A stretch of 7,533 nt of DNA, from positions 1 to 7,533 of the forward strand of contig CAKSWL010000093.1 in assembly GCA_934511335.1 (NCBI GenBank), written 5' to 3'. This stretch comes from an uncultured Cloacibacillus sp. (GTDB taxonomy: Bacteria; Synergistota; Synergistia; Synergistales; Synergistaceae). This document shows positions 4,488 to 7,533 of the stretch, piece after piece; the stretch's first letter is position 1; every line of letters starts with the position of its first letter. The notes under the pieces are model-generated. The model saw only the letters and a program-made list of their open reading frames with translations. It searched no databases and was not told the origin of the DNA. The position numbers and the translations under genes are program-made.

Positions 4488-5686
4488 CATCAATAAAGAA
4501 AGCTCTGCGGCGCGCCGTGCTGAACGACGGCGGCGTCGAGCGTGTGAAGCAGCGTCATCCGTGGATATTCCGCGGCAACTTAGTTCAGGCTCCCGTCTGC
4601 GCGCCGGGCGACATAATTTCATTCACCGACAAAAAAGGGGTGGTATTGGGCTGGGGGCTGTGGAGCGAAAGCGCGCTCTGCCTGCGCGTTCTCTCCTTTG
4701 GCAGCCATGAACCGGATCAGATGGAGCTGCTGCGCCGCCGCATCGAACGCGCGCTTGAGATACGCAAGTGCTGGTGCGCGGGAGAGGAATCGTTCCGCTG
4801 GGTGCACGGAGAGGGAGACCGGCTCCCCGGCATAACGGCGGATCTCTATGGAGACGTCCTTTCCTTGCAGCTCTCGGTGATGGGGTGGTACCGTCACGCC
4901 GAGGAGGTGGCGAAGATTTTCCGTAAAGTAAAGAAATTATCCGCCGTCATCCTGCGCAACGACACCAAGCATCTTGAAAAAGAGGGCATCCCGCGCGAGG
5001 TCAAGCCGCTGCTTGGGGAAATGCCGCGCGGCCCGCTTAAGGTAAAGATCGGCGGCAGCTGGGAGCTCGTCGATATCGCCGAGGGGCAGAAGACCGGCGC
5101 CTATCTGGACGTTCGTCGCGTCCCCGCGCTGCTCGACCCGCTCTACAAAGAGGCGCGGGTGCTTGACTGTTTCTCTTATCAGGGACACTTCACCCTCCAC
5201 GCCCTCCGCGGGAAAGCGGCGGAGGTCACGGCGATAGACCAGTCGCAGGCCGCGCTGGACCGTGCGAAAGAGAACATCTTCTTAAACGGCCTGCCGGAAG
5301 AAAAGGTAAAATTCCGCTGCGGCAACGCTTTTGATATAATGCGCGAGATCGATGCCGACCGCGTGCGGTATGACATCGTAATAATGGACCCCCCGCCTTT
5401 TTCGCCCGCGCGCGGACAGCTTGACTCCGCGCGGCGCGGATACAAAGAGCTGGCGGTGCGCGGCTTCCGCAGGCTCGAGACAGGCGGACACCTTGTCTTC
5501 ATGTCCTGCAGCCACGCCTTCACGCGGGATATGCTGCTTGATACGCTGGGCGACGCGGCGAAGGACGCCGGCGCGGCCTGCCGCGTCGTGCGGGAGATAC
5601 ACCAGCCTCAGGACCATCCCGCGCTTCTCGGAGCGCCGGAGACGGATTACCTGAAAGGATTTGTCATAGGAGTCGAGGATCGATGA
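4484..5686 (+). CDS. rlmI: Class I SAM-dependent rRNA methyltransferase, RlmI family (PUA + methyltransferase)
   Basis: The protein is likely to methylate carbon 5 of a cytosine in 23S rRNA (C1962 in E. coli) using S-adenosylmethionine. At 400 residues it is close to E. coli RlmI (396). It has the RlmI order: an N-terminal PUA domain (about 8-75, with HPWIFRGNL at 25), a linking domain (about 80-190, with WVHGEGDRLPGITAD), then GQKTGAYLD (201-209). The catalytic domain follows, with the SAM loop LDCFSYQGHF (227-236), acidic Asp252, DPPPF (302-306) and SCSHAF (341-346), and ends in HQPQDHPALLGAPETDYLK. The SAM loop has QGH where E. coli has TGG, a substitution in a glycine-rich turn that may be lineage-specific. 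AGGA at 4471-4474 is nine bases from the ATG, which overlaps the folE2 stop as ATGA. The exact target base is inferred from the family, not shown here; related COG1092 enzymes may differ. Confidence 0.88.
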   Translation: MTSIKKALRRAVLNDGGVERVKQRHPWIFRGNLVQAPVCAPGDIISFTDKKGVVLGWGLWSESALCLRVLSFGSHEPDQMELLRRRIERALEIRKCWCAGEESFRWVHGEGDRLPGITADLYGDVLSLQLSVMGWYRHAEEVAKIFRKVKKLSAVILRNDTKHLEKEGIPREVKPLLGEMPRGPLKVKIGGSWELVDIAEGQKTGAYLDVRRVPALLDPLYKEARVLDCFSYQGHFTLHALRGKAAEVTAIDQSQAALDRAKENIFLNGLPEEKVKFRCGNAFDIMREIDADRVRYDIVIMDPPPFSPARGQLDSARRGYKELAVRGFRRLETGGHLVFMSCSHAFTRDMLLDTLGDAAKDAGAACRVVREIHQPQDHPALLGAPETDYLKGFVIGVEDR

Positions 5687-6324
5687 TCAAAGAAACAAAG
5701 GCCGTGATATTTGATTTTGATATGACGCTGGCCGACAGCAGCTACGCGATACATCACTGCTCGAACCTGCTCGCGCGGAAGTTTGGGCTTAAAGAGGTCT
5801 CGCACGAGGTGGTCCTCGCGGGTATCGGACTGCCGATCGAGGATTGCTGGCGCCTGTACTGGGGAGATTTTCGGGAAGAGTGGCTAGGCTATTACCGCGA
5901 CGAATTCCGCGGCGTCGAGCAGTCCGGCATCCGCCTATTTCCCAACACCGTCGCAGCGCTTGAAAAACTTCGCGGCGCTGGGATCAAGACCGGCGTCGTC
6001 TCTAACCGGCGCTTCGCCCGCCGCGTGGTCGAGGCGACGAAACTCGCCCCCTATATGGACGTAATCATCGGCCTTGAAGATGTGGCGCGGGCGAAGCCGG
6101 ACCCCGAGGCGCTCTTCAAAGCCATCGCCGCGCTGGGCGTCGATGCGCCGGAGGCCGTCTACGTGGGCGACACGGACATCGACATGAAGACCTCCGTCGC
6201 CGCCGAGGTGCGCGGCATCGGCATGACCACGGGGCATTTTGGAGAAGAGGGGCTCTCCTCCGCGGGCGCGTGGCGCGTGTGCTCCGACCTCATCGAGATC
6301 CCGGGACTCTTCGGCCTGAAATAG
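5683..6324 (+). CDS. HAD-IA hydrolase, phosphoglycolate phosphatase/pyrophosphatase-like
   Basis: This 213-residue cytoplasmic phosphatase of the haloacid dehalogenase superfamily has every core motif. Nucleophile Asp11 and acid Asp13 lie in FDFDMTLADSS (10-20), Ser107 in VVSNR, Lys138 in AKPDPEALF, and Asp163 and Asp167 in VGDTDIDMKT (161-170). A helical cap sits between motifs I and II (about 20-85), the C1 cap of Gph/PpaX-type enzymes. These hydrolyse small phosphates such as 2-phosphoglycolate or pyrophosphate, but the substrate cannot be read from sequence. The start overlaps the methyltransferase stop as ATGA, with GAGG (5675-5678) and AGGAG (5668-5672) upstream. Its place beside folE2 raises the idea of dephosphorylating a pterin phosphate. 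If the neighbouring QueD-like enzyme takes the triphosphate directly, that step is not needed and general house-cleaning is equally likely. Confidence 0.88.
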   Translation: MIKETKAVIFDFDMTLADSSYAIHHCSNLLARKFGLKEVSHEVVLAGIGLPIEDCWRLYWGDFREEWLGYYRDEFRGVEQSGIRLFPNTVAALEKLRGAGIKTGVVSNRRFARRVVEATKLAPYMDVIIGLEDVARAKPDPEALFKAIAALGVDAPEAVYVGDTDIDMKTSVAAEVRGIGMTTGHFGEEGLSSAGAWRVCSDLIEIPGLFGLK

Positions 6325-6334
6325 GAAGGGCGAA

Positions 6335-7270
6335 ATGGTCAGACACTACACGCCGGAGGGGAAAAAAAGAACTTTCCGCATCACCTATTGGCTGGGTGTC
6401 GCCATCATCGCCGTGCTTTGGATCTGGGCCTTCAAGTCTTACTTCGATCGTTATGAATACCTCCATCCGGAGATAACCTGGGCGGTGCCGGGAATAGACA
6501 CTCAGGTAATAGAGGTCAAAGGACTGCTCCTTTGGAAAGAAAGCGTCCTGCTCTCCCCGGCGGCGGGGACGCTCACCTATCCGCTCGGCAAGGGCCCTGT
6601 GCGCGTGCCCCGGGGAGCGGTGGTCGCGCGCGTCGGCGGCCGCGAGGTAAAGGCCTATCAACAGGGCTATTTTGTCGCGGGGAAAGACGGACAGGAGTCA
6701 AAATGGCGTTACTCGTCGCTCTGGCCCGCCGACCGGCAGGAGTTCGCCTCCACGGTGAAGCTGCATTACCTTTCCGACAATACAGCCGCCATGCGGGGGC
6801 AGATCGTGGGCAAGATCATCGAGCAGCCGCAGGAGCTGCGCTTCATCGGCTACATGCCGCTGCGGGGCGATGTCGAAGAGCAGATAAAACGCAAGAAACT
6901 GCGGGTGCGCATCGACAGCGAGGATACGGTATCCTTGGCGAAGATACGCGTCACGCAGGAGGCCGGAAATCTGACTAAGATCTATCTGACGATGCCGTGG
7001 TTCCCGCCCGAGTTCATCCTCTCCCGCAACTACACACTGATCGTCGACGCAGGGCAGACGGAGGGGGCGCTTGTGCCGCAGAGCGCGATAATCGAAAAAG
7101 GCGGCCGCACGGGAATCTATATGGTGCGCGGCGCGCACGTCCACTTCGTCCCCGTGGAAGGTAAAAAGCTTGCCAATAATAAATTTCTTGTGACAAAGGG
7201 CATAACCGTAGGCGACGCGGTCGTCGAAGAGGGCGCCGCCGCCCGTGAGGGAAGGATCCAGCTATGGTAG
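6335..7270 (+). CDS. HlyD-like membrane-anchored protein (membrane fusion protein fold)
   Basis: The 311-residue protein has a basic N-terminus and one membrane helix (about residues 17-34, with WLGVAIIAVLWIWAF). The remainder should lie outside the cytoplasmic membrane. LLLWKESVLLSPAAGTL (64-80) and RVPRGAVVARVGG (90-102) resemble half of the barrel-sandwich (lipoyl-like) domain of HlyD/MacA adaptors. ALVPQSAIIEKGG, IYMVRGAHVHFVPVE and ITVGDAVVEEG (245-300) match the membrane-proximal domain of such adaptors. The long coiled-coil hairpin used by true efflux adaptors to reach an outer-membrane channel is not evident, and no ABC or RND transporter gene adjoins it. ATG 6335 has GGAAGGG (6324-6330) just upstream. 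It ends inside the start of yggS. Single HlyD-like genes directly before yggS occur in many anaerobic Gram-positive bacteria, near division genes, so a role in the envelope or division rather than export is possible. Confidence 0.75.
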   Translation: MVRHYTPEGKKRTFRITYWLGVAIIAVLWIWAFKSYFDRYEYLHPEITWAVPGIDTQVIEVKGLLLWKESVLLSPAAGTLTYPLGKGPVRVPRGAVVARVGGREVKAYQQGYFVAGKDGQESKWRYSSLWPADRQEFASTVKLHYLSDNTAAMRGQIVGKIIEQPQELRFIGYMPLRGDVEEQIKRKKLRVRIDSEDTVSLAKIRVTQEAGNLTKIYLTMPWFPPEFILSRNYTLIVDAGQTEGALVPQSAIIEKGGRTGIYMVRGAHVHFVPVEGKKLANNKFLVTKGITVGDAVVEEGAAAREGRIQLW

Positions 7271-7533
7271 TGAACATCGGTGAAAATATCGCGTACATAA
7301 GGGAAGAGATGGCGCGGGCCGCGAAAAAAAGCGGGCGCGGGCCCTCGGAGGTAAAGCTTATGGGGGTCACGAAATATCACCCCATAGAAATGATGACGGA
7401 GGCGGCCTCCCGCCTTGACCTGATCGGGGAAAACAAGGTGCAGGAGGCGGCGGGTAAGCGCGCACTCTGGCCTGCGGCGGTAAAAAGCTGCCCTTGGCAT
7501 ATGATCGGGCATCTGCAGCGCAACAAAATAAGG
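7264..7533 (+). CDS. yggS: YggS family pyridoxal-phosphate homeostasis protein, N-terminal part (runs off window)
   Basis: The frame opens at ATG 7264 and continues to the window edge, giving 90 residues of a protein usually of about 230. VKLMGVTKYHP (30-40) contains Lys37, the residue that binds pyridoxal phosphate in this family. IGENKVQEA (54-62) and WHMIGHLQRNKI (78-89) are further signatures of YggS/PROSC. These fold-type III barrel proteins have no clear catalytic activity and buffer PLP, with effects on amino-acid and vitamin B6 balance. AGGA (7253-7256) lies seven bases before the ATG, which overlaps the preceding stop by seven bases (ATGGTAG). In many bacteria this gene opens a group containing sepF, yggT and ylmH, so division-related genes may follow beyond the edge. 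Confidence 0.93.
   Translation, partial: MVVNIGENIAYIREEMARAAKKSGRGPSEVKLMGVTKYHPIEMMTEAASRLDLIGENKVQEAAGKRALWPAAVKSCPWHMIGHLQRNKIR

Overview
This window of bacterial chromosome has the tail of a surface-polysaccharide locus on the left and a compact run of housekeeping genes on the right. The base composition is moderately GC-rich, except for the first 1.2 kb, which is visibly AT-richer. The gene set suggests a diderm anaerobe of the Synergistota type (Cloacibacillus/Synergistes-like). That assignment is an inference from gene order, codon use and overall protein character; no rRNA or other marker gene is present to settle it. No tRNA, rRNA, CRISPR array or insertion sequence was recognised.

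Layout. Positions 1-1201 (+) carry the C-terminal end of a probable family-4 glycosyltransferase, overlapped by a five-bladed beta-propeller protein of the kind found in capsule and O-antigen clusters. Positions 1202-1454 hold no convincing gene but a striking series of GC-rich inverted repeats, two of which display the same 8-base word. On the minus strand, 1455-3038, a flavodoxin-fold reductase with a Cys cluster is followed by galE (UDP-glucose 4-epimerase), with 24 bases between them. The 3039-3271 interval is a divergent control region: a perfect TATAAT faces left, a candidate promoter faces right, and a small palindrome and a terminator-like hairpin lie between them.

From 3272 to the right edge, six genes on the plus strand are packed head to tail: queD, folE2, an RlmI-type rRNA cytosine methyltransferase, a HAD phosphatase, a membrane-anchored HlyD-like protein and the start of the PLP-binding protein gene yggS. 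Four of the five junctions overlap by 4-8 bases and the fifth has a 10-base gap, so this is very probably one translationally coupled operon.

How the genes work together. FolE2 converts GTP to dihydroneopterin triphosphate, and the QueD-family enzyme uses that product. The QueD active site reads CERLHGH, so it has both the catalytic Cys of queuosine-type enzymes and the Glu of the folate-type (PTPS-III) enzymes. This suggests one enzyme may feed both queuosine and folate synthesis, and it is the most interesting functional prediction here. The HlyD-like/yggS junction resembles an arrangement common in Gram-positive anaerobes, where division genes often follow yggS. GalE supplies UDP-galactose and may serve the adjacent polysaccharide locus.
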